DNA from: Rhododendron vialii
Lineage: Eukaryota; Streptophyta; Magnoliopsida; Ericales; Ericaceae
Direction of reading: 5' to 3'
Assembly: GCF_030253575.1 (NCBI RefSeq)
Contig: NC_080563.1
Span: 11,055,001-11,119,000 of the forward strand
Length of the DNA: 64,000 nucleotides
Shown one piece after another: positions 1 through 11,683 of the stretch. The position numbers and the translations under genes are program-made. Each line of letters opens with the position of its first letter. The first letter of the stretch is position 1. Under the pieces are notes generated by a model. The model had not been told where the DNA came from, did no database searches, and was given only the letters and a program-made list of their open reading frames with translations.

Positions 1-27
1 TGTGTAAGGATGAGAAAGGTATGTAAA

Positions 28-233
28 GGCCTGGTTTGGCACGAATTTCTTTGGTTTATTTTTGTTTTTATTTAAAAAGATTTGAGATTCTTCGATCATA
101 ACTTTTTACTTTTTGACTCCTTCCGTTAAGACGAATCAATAATTCACGAAAATTTAACGCAAAACTAACAAATGATGAAATTTTTTGAATAAAAGAACAA
201 GGCCAAGTGATTATTTAGCCAAATGATCAGGCC
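28..233. mobile_element. Tourist/PIF-like MITE, degraded
   Basis: The ends read GGCCTGGTTTGGC on the left and, reverse-complemented, GGCCTGATCATTTGGC on the right. TAAA flanks both sides (24-27 and 234-237). The interior is AT-rich with an inverted Ttttatt/aataaaa structure. GGCCTGTTTGG-type ends are typical of plant Tourist elements. The arms have diverged, so this is an old copy. Confidence 0.5.
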
Positions 234-237
234 TAAA

Positions 238-1526
238 TGTTCGCATTCAATCTTGCTTTTTTATCAATCGAGAAAATTAAACCCGTCGCAGACGAATAAG
301 GGAGAACATATTATTCGAATTTTACTGAAAAAAGAGAAAGTATGGGCAAGATATAATATTCCTTTGCATGGGACAATTATTAAGGATGCGAGCCTTATCC
401 GGTTATTGGAATCCAAGATGGTATCGATGATCCTTTCAAATTCTTGTGTTGGGAAAACAATTTGGACTTGGGAGATGGCGAAATTGCTGTAGTGAATTTG
501 GCTTCAAGTCCAATTTTAGACGTTGGCACAGTGGCTCATGATCCAGTTAAGGAGGGGCAACAGGAAAAAGCAAAAAATGTGTTCTGTTCAGGTCGGCAGT
601 AGCAGCCGCATTATTATTTGAAGGAATTAATAGTAGGAATGTGATCATGAAGCTCAAGCTCTGGATGAGGCTCAAGCAATAATTGGGATTTCGAGAAGAC
701 TCTAGGTAGTAGGTATTGGCTATGATGGTGCAGAGGAGGAAGTAATCAGTAGGATTGCTCAAACAGAGGAAATTGATGAGGAGCATTATAGAGCCATGTT
801 AGTTTCGTATTAAGGAGTTAGGTTATGGTACTTTTTTTTCTCCTCTAATGGGTATTTTATCTTGGTTGGCATCTTGCCAAGCTCGGGTTGTTATTTCCTT
901 TTTGCATGGGTTCTGGCGGCATTTAATCATCGGTGTGCGGGGTTGCCATTTGTTGGTTATCTCTTTGCCCGTTGTGATACCAACCAAGTGACTCAAGCAT
1001 CCTAGGGAGAGAGTGTGTGCGTGGCTCCGATGAGATCCTAAAAAATAAAAAATAAAAATCAGCCATGCAAAAGTTCTGGGAAAGCCAACTCCTCCAAATT
1101 TCATACGTGTTGTTCTTTCCTTTTTTACACTTTGTATTGTTTTGCGTAATACGGAGTAGTAACTTTTTATTTTTGTGATATTAATAGTAACGTATTTTTT
1201 ACGTAAGTATGACATCACGGGTGAATTCCAGTTCAATCAGTAGTGACCCATCCACCCGACTCTTTTTTCAGATCGCGAACGATCCGGTTTTTAAAATAAT
1301 ATTGCTCACTAGGGGATCAATTATACATTCAGAAGTTTAGCGTGTTCTAACCATCCTAATCTCACTTGGTCCGTGGATACACGTTAGTGGTAGATTCATT
1401 CCCTTGTAACGTTACCATGTCCAAATAAGATCAATATGACTTGACTTTGTCCAAGCAAGACGACGACGGATTAGGATTATGTACGTAGTAGTAAATGAAA
1501 AATGGAAATGCACGCCTAGCTAGAGG
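238..1526. other. gene-free stretch, unidentified degenerate sequence
   Basis: Only short open frames occur (for example 223-492 on + and 823-1236 on -) and none shows a recognisable domain or splice-compatible continuation. The stretch 380-800 is less AT-rich than its surroundings and could be a decayed retroelement body, but I cannot place it in a family. Confidence 0.4.
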
Positions 1527-2080
1527 CAGGGCTGCAAACAAACTGAGCCGTCCGCGAGCGATTCGCAGCTCGGCTCGTTAATGACTCGTTTAAGCTCGGC
1601 TCGAAAGTTAAATGAACGAGCTCAAGCCGATTTTTTCAGCTTGTTTTGTAAACGAGCCGAGCTCAAGCTAGGATTAGCTCGGCTTGAATCGGCTCGCGAG
1701 CTGAGGTATATATACTTAAGTTTAGGATTTTTATTGTTATTTCATAATTTGATCTTTCCGTTTTCACTTTCCAATCAACCAAGGGAGGCGAGAGCACACG
1801 CACACCAGTACACGTCCGCCCCATATGAAAATGAAATATACATACCTTTACAATCAAAATATTTTTAGTTGTATTAGGCCTATGCGATGATATATATACA
1901 CACACACACACACACATTTTTTGTTGGTCCGTTGAGGCTCGTGAACAAGCTTAAGCTCGAGTCAAGCCAAGAACTGCTCGGCTCGAGCTCGCCTCATTAA
2001 GTTTTCACTAAGCTCGAGCTCGTTAAAAACTTAATAAACAAACTTGAACACGGTAAAACTCGGCTCGTTTACGTAGGCAA
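1527..2080. mobile_element. hAT-like non-autonomous element, GCTCGGCTCG-rich
   Basis: The left end begins CAGGGCTGCAAAC, a hAT-type start. The ends are filled with repeats of GCTCGGCTCG and its complement (1560-1705 and 1930-2070) around an AT-rich centre. The expected right terminus (GTTTGCAGCCCTG) is not intact near 2070, so the element is truncated or rearranged. A (CA)n run lies inside at 1897-1916. Confidence 0.5.
1890..1916. repeat. TA/CA microsatellite
   Basis: A short (TA)n tract runs into an uninterrupted (CA)n tract. Confidence 0.9.
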
Positions 2081-2593
2081 GATGGTCTGGTTGGATTTGG
2101 TTTTTTATCAGAATTAAACTCGAATTATACAGCACCACCAAAGCTATGGCCGGTGCCTTTCGTCAAAACTGCAATCCAAGTGGTAAAGTATCGAACCACA
2201 AAAATTCTGCACTTGGGCTAAACCTCTGTCAGCCCATTTACCTGAGACCATTTGCAATCATATACAGTATATACTCCAATTCATTATTTTTCGTTCCGCT
2301 ACAAAAAATAAGTACTTATTTTTTAAAATAAAAATGCTGGGAACACGCATTTCGATCACTCTCTAGATATTTCTTTATCATAGGCAGTGGGCTCCTTACG
2401 TCTGCTATTAAATTGTGTAAATGTTTATACTATTAAAATGTGTCGGTTTCTTACTTACTCTGTCGGTTTCTTCCTTTTCTCTTCCTTACCCTGTCGATTT
2501 CTTACTTTTCTTTTTACTTTTTTCAGAGAGGGAGAGAGAACGTTTGAGGAATATTTATAGCAAAAACTAGTTTAACTAGCCTCAAACTATTGA

Positions 2594-3313
2594 GACTTCG
2601 TTCCGGAAACCTTCTTAAAAAATAAGTACTTATTTTGTCACTTCTTATTCAAAAATAAGAAGGGTCATCCTACAAAATCTAAATAAAAAGTTCATTTCAC
2701 ATTTTCAAATTCAAAAATGATGTAAATGAAAAAAAAAGTCAATTTTTTTGTACTGTATTAAAGATTTTAATGAGATTTATCAAACAAGATCCATAGTGAT
2801 AGAAAACTTATTTGCGTAAACACATGATTTTTGAGCTTGAAGCTACTTTATACAAAAAATAAGACTGTTGCTATGATAATGGGCGCCGGCGGAGGGAAAT
2901 CATACCGACGGCCTCGCCGGGCCGTCTTCGGCCACTGGACGGCCGATCCGAGCCGTCCAAAAATTCTATAAAAAAAAAACCGAGGGGCCACGCGGGAATC
3001 AACGGCATCCGAGGTATGTAGGGTGCTTGATCCGAGCACCCATTTTTCGTGTATATATGATCAGAGCACCCATTTTCCGTGTATATATGATCAGGCCCCC
3101 TCGGTTTTTTTTTTCTAGAATTTTTGGATGGCTCGGATCTGCCGTCTGGTGGCCGGAGATGGCCTGGCGCGGCCGTCGGTACGATTTCCCTCCCCGACGC
3201 CTATTGGTACCTATATAAATTCTTCAAAAATAAGCACTTCCTTCTTATCTTTGTGGAACAAGCATTATTATTGAACAACAAATAAGTTTTTATTCTATTT
3301 CTGGAACGGAGCC
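2594..3313. mobile_element. PIF/Harbinger-like element carrying a GC-rich foldback core (copy 1)
   Basis: The 720-bp element has outer ends GACTTCGTTCCGG and GGCTCCGTTCCAG (right end reverse-complemented) and is flanked by a 3-bp repeat TGA (2591-2593, 3314-3316). The outer parts are AT-rich. The centre (about 2880-3205) is a GC-rich inverted repeat containing GGACGGCTCGGATC, its complement, and GGGTGCT/AGCACCC around GTGTATATATGATC. A second copy in the opposite direction lies at 57373-58125 with the same outer-to-core junctions. No transposase is visible. Confidence 0.7.
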
Positions 3314-3452
3314 TGAGGCTGTTGGAGGATAAATTTTACGTATTTGACTAGGCAAAATAACTAAAGGTCGATCGTGAGAAAAATTTATGGGGTGCTCCTG
3401 GGCTGGGCTCCAACCTCCGCAATCACGAATTTTACACCTAAATTAGAGCATA

Positions 3453-3837
3453 GGCTCTATTTGTTTAGACGTAAAATATTTTATCTATTTTTCGGTGTTT
3501 GGCTGTATAAAAAATGAGAAAAATATTTTTCATTAATTGTATGAAAATGATTTATCCTCAAATCTTTCATAAGTTATTTTCCGAAATGAACCCGCTGTCT
3601 TCTACTGCAATTCTCACTGCTCAATTTCCTTGATCGTCGGACTTGACCCACGTTCAATTCTAATATTCTCAGATCTCTCCACAGCTTAAGGCTCCCCTCT
3701 CTCTCTACACTATTTTGTCCCTTTTCATAAAGTATTTTTCAAGTGCCAACCAAACACCAAAAAATAAAAATTTAAAATTTATTTTCACAAAAAATATTTT
3801 ACATTGTAAAACAATTTACATCGAAACAAACGGAGCC
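3453..3837. mobile_element. MITE with GGCTC ends
   Basis: Ends GGCTCTATTTGTTTAGACG and, reverse-complemented from the right, GGCTCCGTTTGTTTCGATG, followed by matching TAAAATATTTT arms. The length is about 385 bp and it has no coding capacity. No clear target duplication was found. Confidence 0.6.
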
Positions 3838-3967
3838 CAATAGTTCGGCGGTATTCAACCCCTATAACATCACCTTCAAATAAATGCTTCCTAAAAACGT
3901 CCGGAGAAAAAAAAATTACAAAACAACAACATTTAAAGGTCAACCACGTACGGCTGGTGAAAGTTAG

Positions 3968-4337
3968 GGGGTGTTTGGACAAATAAGTTAAAGTGGCTTA
4001 TTTTTTGTCTTTATTCAAATTTTTTTCGTATCACTTGGCTTATTGTCATTTTTATGGGGATTATTGCATCCTCACGACAAGAGGAATCTAAAAAGTAAAA
4101 AATTTTGACCAAAATCCAATTTTTTTTGAATAAAGACGAAAAAATTGGCTTATTGATTTTTTTTCGTCTTTATTCAAAAAAAAATTGGATTTCGGTCAAA
4201 ATTTTTTACTTTTTAGATTCCTCTTGTCGTGAGGATGCAATAATCTCCAAAAAAATGACAATAAGCCAAGTGATACGAAAAAAATTTGAATAAAGACAAA
4301 AAATAAGCCATTTTGAATTATTTGTCCAAACACCCTC
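3968..4337. mobile_element. Tourist-like hairpin MITE with TTA target duplication
   Basis: This is a near-perfect 370-bp palindrome. The left end is GGGGGTGTTTGGACAAATAA; the right end, reverse-complemented, is GAGGGTGTTTGGACAAATAA. TTA lies on both sides (3965-3967 and 4338-4340), the usual PIF/Harbinger target. Related but diverged copies occur at 27163-27538 and 30732-31097. Confidence 0.85.
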
Positions 4338-4459
4338 TTAATCACAGTCATTAGTGGGGGAACTGGTGCATGTGCATTTTGTAAGTTATTCTAATTCACA
4401 TTGACGCTAGCTAGCTGTTACTTGTAAAGCTTGGTATATTTATTTTATGGAAAATTCTA

Positions 4460-4603
4460 AAATCAGCCCAGTGGGCTGACAATAGTAAGTGTGTGAATGT
4501 ATATTAAAGGGTATAAAAAATATACAAAAATACGTGTTTTTCTTGTCTTCTAGTGTGTTTATCGTCAGCCCATTGAGCTGACAATAGCAAAACCGTTATT
4601 TTA
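4460..4603. repeat. hairpin repeat, CAGCCCA/TGGGCTG arms
   Basis: AATCAGCCCAGTGGGCTGACAATAG is followed about 110 bp later by TCAGCCCATTGAGCTGACAATAGC, so the arms are both inverted within themselves and repeated directly. This is likely a small mobile remnant. Confidence 0.4.
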
Positions 4604-4755
4604 TTATTGGACTTTATTATACAGTTGCTTGTAGGAATATTGCGCCAAAAACTAATTAATGCACCCGAAAAATTAAGATGAAAAAGACAGATGAATCTCA
4701 CAAAAGTTTTCAAAGCAACACCAAATTAACCAAACAAAACACCAATTAAGGGAAA

Positions 4756-4872
4756 TGATTTTGCCCCACCATTTTTTGATAATGCTACACACTGCAAGTG
4801 TATTTTTGCACCAAATTAAAAATACATTTACAGAATGTGACATTATCAAAAAAGAGTGTGGTAAAATCACTA
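4756..4872. mobile_element. short hairpin MITE, about 117 bp
   Basis: The left arm TGATTTTGCCCCACC...TTTTTTGATAATG is matched by an inverted right arm CATTATCAAAAAA...GTGGTAAAATCA. The ends form a roughly 29-bp terminal inverted repeat around a short centre. Confidence 0.6.
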
Positions 4873-5487
4873 CTCTAAATTAAAAAAGTTTATCTACAGT
4901 CGTTAGGCATTATATAAAGGAGTTCATTCATAGTACTTGTGGGGACCCATGCAGGATTCCCTAGGCACTTCCATTCCATGAGTCTTTATTCTTGGCTTGT
5001 CATTTCATCAAAATAAAAAAAAATCTTGGCTTGCCACTGTCACAATATATGTTGCCTAATAGGAGTAGTTTATCTTGCAACTCTTCTTTTGTTTCCAATA
5101 CCCTTTCGGTGCCAAACACACATACGGGGGGCCTCATATTTGATGTGGGAGAATTTATGAGTGTAAGTGTGTGGTTATGGTTGTAGCAAAACTCTGTGAA
5201 TTTATGAACAACTTTAAAAAGGGTGGAGAAATGGCGCGCTCGCCTGTTTCATTGTTTTGTTTTATACTAATTTTTCACATTCCTCTTTTTTATAATCACA
5301 GTCCCTTTTTTTTGTATTGTCGTGAAGTGAATTTATAATGTTGATATTTTAAGTGTCAAAAAGTATGCAAATAAAATGTTAATTTTGTAAATTCACATTA
5401 TAAGAGGGGGGGAAAAATGGAGTGGTGTTATAAAAATGGGGAGTGTGAAAATCAATTATCTTTTCTTATATTAATTTAGGATACATG

Positions 5488-5795
5488 GTCCGGGCCAGCT
5501 TACATACATCTCAATTAATTTTTGAGAATCAATCTCATTGTTCACTAGCGCGGGGAGGTCCATTAAAAGTCGAAACAAAGTCCTAAGTTGGCCCCATATA
5601 TTTAACAGCACTTAGGTTCTTAGAGGGACAAATCTGATCACAAGTCTCAAACCTTAATCACCAGGTCTATTCCCTGGAGTTACCTATCTCATACCTAAGT
5701 GGTCATGAATGTAGTCCCCACTCGTGCATGATTACATGGATTGATTCTCATTTCTCAAGGATTAATTAAGATGTGCATAAGTTGGTCCGAATTTC
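5488..5795. mobile_element. MITE with CCGGGCCAGCTTA-type arms
   Basis: The left arm (GGTCCGGGCCAGCTTACATAC, ACATCTCAATTAATT, GAGAATCAATC) is mirrored on the right by GATTGATTCTCA, AATTAATTAAGATGTGCATAAG and TTGGTCCGAA. A partial copy of the same end lies at about 36257-36300. Confidence 0.6.
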
Positions 5796-6219
5796 CTAAT
5801 TGATTTATAAAAATATGACGCAGAAGTGATCCCAATAGATACCCAACTGTATAGGTGTGAACAAAACTGTCTAAATATATATTTTTTTAAATGTCTAAAT
5901 ACTTTTTAATTAAGTGGGAAATTAAATTAATACTTTTCTTGATTTCACTTTTCTAATTATCCATTTTTATAAAGTGGGATGTTCAAGAAACATTTGTTAA
6001 ACTGGCATAACTTTAAAAAAAGAAGTAATACTCGGGATTGGTGACGAAATTTGGAATAACATTGGGTTAACCAATTGTTTATAGTTAATTTCCACCAAAT
6101 TATAGAATTGTTATGGCTCAAACCTTGGAAAATAACTCATTTCTCTACTCAAAATAACAATTGTTTAATCATTGCTTATTGGATATTTAACTGTTATGAA
6201 ATAAATTAACCATGGTTAA
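5796..6219. other. AT-rich gene-free stretch
   Basis: I see no open frame, recognisable repeat or RNA gene here beyond simple AT-rich sequence. Confidence 0.5.
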
Positions 6220-6228
6220 CGACTGAGC

Positions 6229-6230
<2 letters not shown>

Positions 6231-6263
<33 letters not shown>

Positions 6264-6578
6264 TCAGGTTCCGGTGAGGGATCCCTTATTTTTTTAAAAT
6301 GCGGGACTTTCCTTCCCGATTGAATTTCGATGATCCGAGCCGCTCAAAGTGATCAGAACGTGATTTTAAGGGTCCCCGCGAGAAATCAGCAAAAAAAATG
6401 ACCGTTCAAAAAAAACTGCTCGGATGAAGCCCTTTCCGGTCATTTTTTTTGCTGATTTCTCGCGGGGACCCTTAAAATCACGTTCTGCACACATTGAACG
6501 GTTCGGATTTTCAAAATTTGATCGGGAAATGAAAGTCCCGCATTTTAAAAAAGTGAGGGATCCCTCACTTGATAATTT

Positions 6579-6620
<42 letters not shown>

Positions 6621-7135
6621 GCCCAAAATCAGTGTCCTCATAATCAACAAAGGCATAATGTATGTATATGTGTGTGTATATATATATATCAATCAGTCTC
6701 AAAAGAGGGAGTCCTTATTTTAGTTAAAATGCGGACCTCCTCATTTCTCCCATTTTTCAATTGAATTTCGATGATCTGAGCCACTCAATGTGTTTAGAAC
6801 GTGATTTTAAGGGTACTTGCGAGAAATCGGCAAAAAAAATGACCGGGAAGGGCTTCATCCGAGCAGTTTTTGTTTGAACCGTTCGATAAAAAAACAAACA
6901 AAAACTGCTCGGATAAAGCCCTTCCCGGTCATTTTTTTTGCTGATTTCTTGCGGATACCCTTAAAATCACGTTCTGAACACATTGAACGGCTCGGATCAT
7001 CGAAATTCAATCGGAAAAGGAAGGTCCGCATTTTATTAAAATGAGATGGTCCTTACGGGAGACAGACTGTATATATATATATGGCCCAAAATAAGTGTTC
7101 TCATAATCAACAAAGGCATAATGTATGTATATATA
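6231..7135. repeat. tandemly duplicated foldback element in a TA microsatellite
   Basis: Two foldbacks (about 6262-6570 and 6690-7065) share arms with AAAATGCGGGAC or AAAATGCGGACC, CGATGATCYGAGCC and GAACGTGATTTTAAGGGT around GAAGGGCTTCATCCGAGCAG. Each is followed by (TA)n and by TGGCCCAAAATMAGTGT..TAATCAACAAAGGC (6618 and 7081), an offset of 463 bp. The unit of element plus flank was therefore duplicated. The (TA)n runs lie at 6233-6260, 6582-6617 and 7070-7082. Confidence 0.75.
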
Positions 7136-7461
7136 TTTTACTTTATGCATGAATATTACGCACGACACTCTCTTTCTTTAAAAAAGAAGAAGAAGAAATC
7201 ATAAAAATTCACTTTGGCAATTTATATTCTTCTTCCCTCTTTCAAAGTTCGTTTTTCAGTTCAAAGAGAAAAAAAAACCTTCAAATGTTCATTCTTAACA
7301 AAGAACTTTCTCAAGTACTTGCATACCTAACCAATAGGTATTTGGGTATTTTAATGTTTTAAACAAAAATAAAAAACATCACACACTTATTGTTGTATTG
7401 GGTCAACGTATATTATTAATGCAAATATATATATATATATATACATACATATATATTTATT

Positions 7462-7589
7462 TAGGAAATTGATATTGGCACTCCAAAAATTGATGGAGGC
7501 ACTCCAATATCAGTGTAATTTCAAAGCCACTTTCTTTTGTTTTTTAGAATGCGCTCATTAATTCTTGGAGTGCCAATATCATTTTCCTA
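7462..7589. mobile_element. short hairpin MITE, TGATATTGGCACTCC arms
   Basis: TAGGAAATTGATATTGGCACTCC on the left is matched by GGAGTGCCAATATCATTTTCCTA on the right, giving a 128-bp element with about 23-bp terminal inverted repeats. A related hairpin with TTTTGGCACTCCAC is at 55150-55245. Confidence 0.75.
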
Positions 7590-8330
7590 TATTTACATAT
7601 TAATAGAGAGTATATTCTTTGTATCTTGTTCGCTCTTTCCCCAATCCGCTGCTAATTTTTTTAATTAATTATACCCACAGTCAGCTAATCTCACTGATTA
7701 AAGATAAACATTTATTATCCAAAACCAATGGTTATCCAACAGGTTAATTTCTACCCTTCCTCCAAAACCAGCTGCACGTCAACGATATTCTTCAAACAAG
7801 AATAGAATAAATTCATTACCATCTTCCTCAACGAAATTCAAGGCTGCATTTGGGGTGTCCGAAATTTTGATTGTTTTGAAGGAGTTTGCGTTATTTAATG
7901 TAACAACAACAACAACAACAACAACAAAAAAAGAGAAAATTTTATATTTTAAAGATTCTTTAGTTTTATCATAAAATATAGTGGCTCAATTGACTAAAGT
8001 ATTATTACTAGAAAAATCCAAAATATAGAAATATAACCACTTTCCCCTCAATTCACTTGCATGAATATTAGTCTAGACAAATGATTTTTGCACTCTCCTA
8101 CATTTTTTTTTTCTTTATTCACTTCACATGAATAAAGAAAAAAAAAAGAATGTAAGAAGATAAAAGGGAAGTCCAAAAATCAATTCTCTTAACATATGTA
8201 TTCTATAATAAACACTACTCCAGAAGAACCAGAATATCAAAAAATAAAAAACGAAAAAAACAAAATAAAAAACAAAAGAATTCGTGCTTATTGGACACAC
8301 CCAAAAGGAGCCAAGCATACCCTTAATCTT
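7590..8330. other. upstream region of the F-box gene
   Basis: AT-rich sequence with a (CAA)n run at about 7903-7927 and a small A/T hairpin at 8101-8155 (ttctttattc / gaataaagaa). No gene is seen. Confidence 0.5.
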
Positions 8331-8340
8331 CTCTTCCTTT

Positions 8341-8457
8341 TATAGTAGTATATATATATATACATCCAAAACGACCTTTCCCATTTCCACCCAAATATCT
8401 CTCTCTCTCTATCTCTCTCTCTCTCTCTCCAGACAAACGAAAGAAAGCAATCCCAAA

Positions 8458-8500
<43 letters not shown>
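8341..8500 (+). promoter_or_regulatory. putative core promoter and CT-rich leader of the F-box gene
   Basis: A TATATATATATA stretch at about 8350-8361 could serve as TATA element. It is followed by (CT)n tracts at 8399-8429 and 8461-8499, directly before the start codon at 8513. CT/GA tracts in plant 5' leaders can bind BBR/BPC factors, but that role is inferred here. Confidence 0.45.
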
Positions 8501-8504
<4 letters not shown>

Positions 8505-8512
8505 ACCCTGTA

Positions 8513-11500
8513 ATGGGTTCTGGGTTTTCTTTCCACAGCAAGACAAACCCCCCGTCGCCGGAGCTCAGTCTCGGAGACCTGCCGGAGGGTTGCCTGGCCT
8601 CTGTTCTGGTCTACTTGGATCCGCCCGAGATTTCTAGGCTTTCGGTTCTGAACCGGGCTTTTCGCGGCGCTTCTTCGGCAGATTTTGTGTGGGAATCTAA
8701 GTTGCCTCCCAATTACGACTCCGTTATTCGTCGAGTCTTCGATGATTTTCTTCCATCGGATTTGTGTAAGAAAGAGTTGTACACGAGGCTTTGTCGCCAG
8801 AATTCCTTCGATGGTGGCACAAAGGTTTGTTTATCATCTTTTTGTTTCCGTATAATTTACTTGTGGTTATGTTTGTGTTATATTTATTTGAAATTTTCTT
8901 TTGTTCCCTTTTCTGAGAAATTAGCAAAATAAAAGTAAGGTCTGGAAGAAGAAGAAGAACAACAACCCATCTTTTTATTTTTATATATTTTTATAATAGC
9001 TTTCATAGAAGAATAGTTCTTGAGAATTAGAAGACGTCTACCAAATGATTTCTAAGGGTAGTTCTCTTTCTTTCTTTTTTGATAAGTAAGGGTAGTTCTC
9101 TTTATTTCTTGGGTTTTTGTTTTGTTTCCCTTTTCTGAAAAATTGGCAAAATGAAAGTAAGGACAAAAAGAAGAAAACTTTTGTTTAATAGGAATGGTTC
9201 TTGAGAATTAGAAGACATCAACCTAATGATTTCTAAGAATAGTTCTTGTAATCATATTCGGTGATCAAATATGTTGGTAAAAATGTTCTGCAAAACTGAT
9301 GTTACAACCAAACAGGAAGGGTTTAGAGACTTCTTGGAAGAAATTGCCTGAAGGGAAGAGATCTTTTCTTTTCTAGATGCATTTTTATACTTGGGACACT
9401 GGAAATAGACCCTAGTTTTAGGGAATCTAAATGGGTTTTTTGTTTTTGGATCAGAGATAGATTTGTGGTTTTTGATTGTTTAAGTTTTGTTGACACGGGT
9501 TATTTGCAGAAAGCGTGGCTGGATAAGAGTACAGGAGGAGTTTGTTTATCGATTTCTTCGAGAGGGTTGGCGATAACAGGAATAGATGACCGGAGATACT
9601 GGAATCATATACCGATCGAGGAATCTAGGTGAGGGTTTAGAGTCCTTGTTTATGTTTTTTGTTTTGTATGGATACCTTTAAAGCAAAATATATGGTAATT
9701 GTTTTAGATTGTTCGGATTTGCTCAACTGTTCGGGGCATTTCCTCATGATCATTGGAAGTAGGTTCTTGGCTTTCGTTGTGAGTTTTATCTGATATCTGA
9801 TTCTTTAGTTATGTTTCCTCCTCAAGAATTGTGATTTGGGGTTATTCAGTTTCTCCAGTTCATTTGGACAATTGGGATTCATAAAAGATATGCACAACGT
9901 GTGGTTTACTAATGAGCTTACTTTTCGTCATATGGGGTCGTATGTGCTATTTGCTCTATTTAGTAGGTTGTATCATCTTGGTAAAACTACCAATATGTTT
10001 CACTAGAAAAGGAAAAACATTTAAAGGCCATTTTTTAATTCTTGTCCTTGTTTTGATGACGCGTCAGAAGCGTTGTGCCTCTTTAAATGAGCAATTCTCT
10101 GTGATTTTGGCTCTTTTTTTACCGTTGAAGTTGGATCCCAAATCTTTATTCTGATAGGATTTGGATATCAGATTCCTGAACGTTTATCTTTGGGACTTTA
10201 TGTTCGTGGCAGACAATTCCAAATTGCATGGTGTAGCTTGCAAAGGGCAAGGCTTGGTAGAAACCATAGATAAAAGAAACTACTACCCCTGAGGTGTTTA
10301 CTTTGCAAAGCCTTTTTTTCCTCTAAATTTTTTTTTTTTGTATTTGCTAGGGTTTTCTTTTACCTCTCTTTTATGCTTTTTTCCTTTTATTTTTTTTCGT
10401 GTGCACGATATAGAATTAGTGACTGCGGATTGGGGGACTGGAACTTCTCCTTACTAATGAGCAGGCAGACGTACACTGTCCGGAAAAGAAGCGTTTCACG
10501 TGCTTGAGTATCACTACTCTTTTAAAGCTGAATTAGTGAATGAAGAAGAATTTGTGAGATTTTTGGTGAAAGGTTCTCTACTGAACTTTATAGAAAGAAA
10601 AAGGAAAAAGAGGAGGGTTGAATGTGATGGTTAAAGGAGTTGAAATCAGGTGGGTGGTTAATGTGCTGCATGAGTCCCCTTGCTCTCTGTCCAAATAATG
10701 TTGCAATTTCATTTGAACACAATTTCTCCTTTATTGTCACATGAAAACCATTTTGATAACATTACCAAGGCAGCACAGCAACCATATAAGGTGGATGCTG
10801 CCTTGAAAGCTATGAATATTGAAAAGGGCAGATCTTTCTTCCATTTTCATTTGTTTCAAATGGATCTCAGAGGTTTTCTATCGTTAGCTCTAGTTTCCTA
10901 GTAAGGTTGCTTTCTTTAATTTTCCAGTAGTGTGGACTTCTTGGTCTTTGCCAATGAACGGTGCATTGTTGAGATTTTGATGGATCTTGTGGTATGGAGC
11001 ATTGTTAAGTGGACGCCTGACCTGAACACAACACGAGCTCGAGTAGCTGGGCTCATTTAACAGCCCTAAACTCAACAACTGTGTGCATAGAGATGGATTT
11101 AGAGAGAAAGTAGCAAGTTGTTCTCGTAAATGTTACCCTGTAATTTGTGGTTTTGGGTTGCTTCTGAATATTTATGAACTTCCATTTTTGGCCCTTTGGC
11201 TGACTGGTATTAGTGTTTGGGGTAAGTAGGTAAGTGAATTGATTTGAATTCTCTTCCTGTAGATTCGGTACGGTTGCGTATCTCCAGCAAATCTGGTGGT
11301 TTGAAGTAGATGGAGAGGTGGAGTTCCCATTCCCGCCCGGGACCTACAGCCTATTCTTCAGGCTGCATTTGGGCCGGGCCTCCAGGAGGTTTGGTCGCCG
11401 GGTCTGTAACTCCGAGCACGTCCATGGTTGGGACATAAAGCCGGTTCGATTCCAGTTGTCAACGTCGGACGGTCAGGAAGCCATTTCTCAGTGCTTGCTG

Positions 11501-11683
11501 GAGGAATCCGGAAAATGGTTACACTGTCATGTGGGCGATTTTGTTGTCGAGAAATTTGGCATACCGACAACAATCAAGTTTTCGATGACACAGATCGATT
11601 GCACACACACCAAAGGTGGTCTGTGTTTGGACTCTGTAGTGATATACCCAAGTGAGTTTAGAGAAAGGTTAAAGCTTTTTTGA
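8513..11683 (+). CDS. PP2-A: F-box protein of the PP2-A type (phloem-protein-2-like)
   Basis: Exons 8513-8824, 9510-9628 and 11263-11683 join in frame with GT-AG borders to 283 aa. Residues about 20-65 form an F-box ([20 protein letters not shown], then a tryptophan in DFVWESKLP) that should bind SKP1 in an SCF ubiquitin ligase. Residues about 104-280 form a PP2 lectin-like domain ([65 protein letters not shown]). Length and order match Arabidopsis F-box proteins PP2-A12 to A15; I cannot pick the exact orthologue. The start has GTAATGG context and the N-terminal MGSGFS could be myristoylated (inference). Intron 2 is 1.6 kb. The gene faces SLK tail to tail. Confidence 0.93.
8901..9245 (+). repeat. 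diverged direct duplication inside intron 1 of the F-box gene
   Basis: TTGTTCCCTTTTCTGAGAAA with TAGCAAAATAAAAGTAAGG at 8901-8940 recurs in changed form at 9122-9162. GTTCTTGAGAATTAGAAGAC with ATGATTTCTAAG at 9016-9056 recurs at 9197-9237. The offsets (221 and 181) differ because of indels. This is an old local duplication. Confidence 0.7.

Noticed and set aside
6366-7044. Open frames in the foldback pair
   Set aside because: They run through palindromes and TA repeats; tyrosine/isoleucine runs come from (TA)n.
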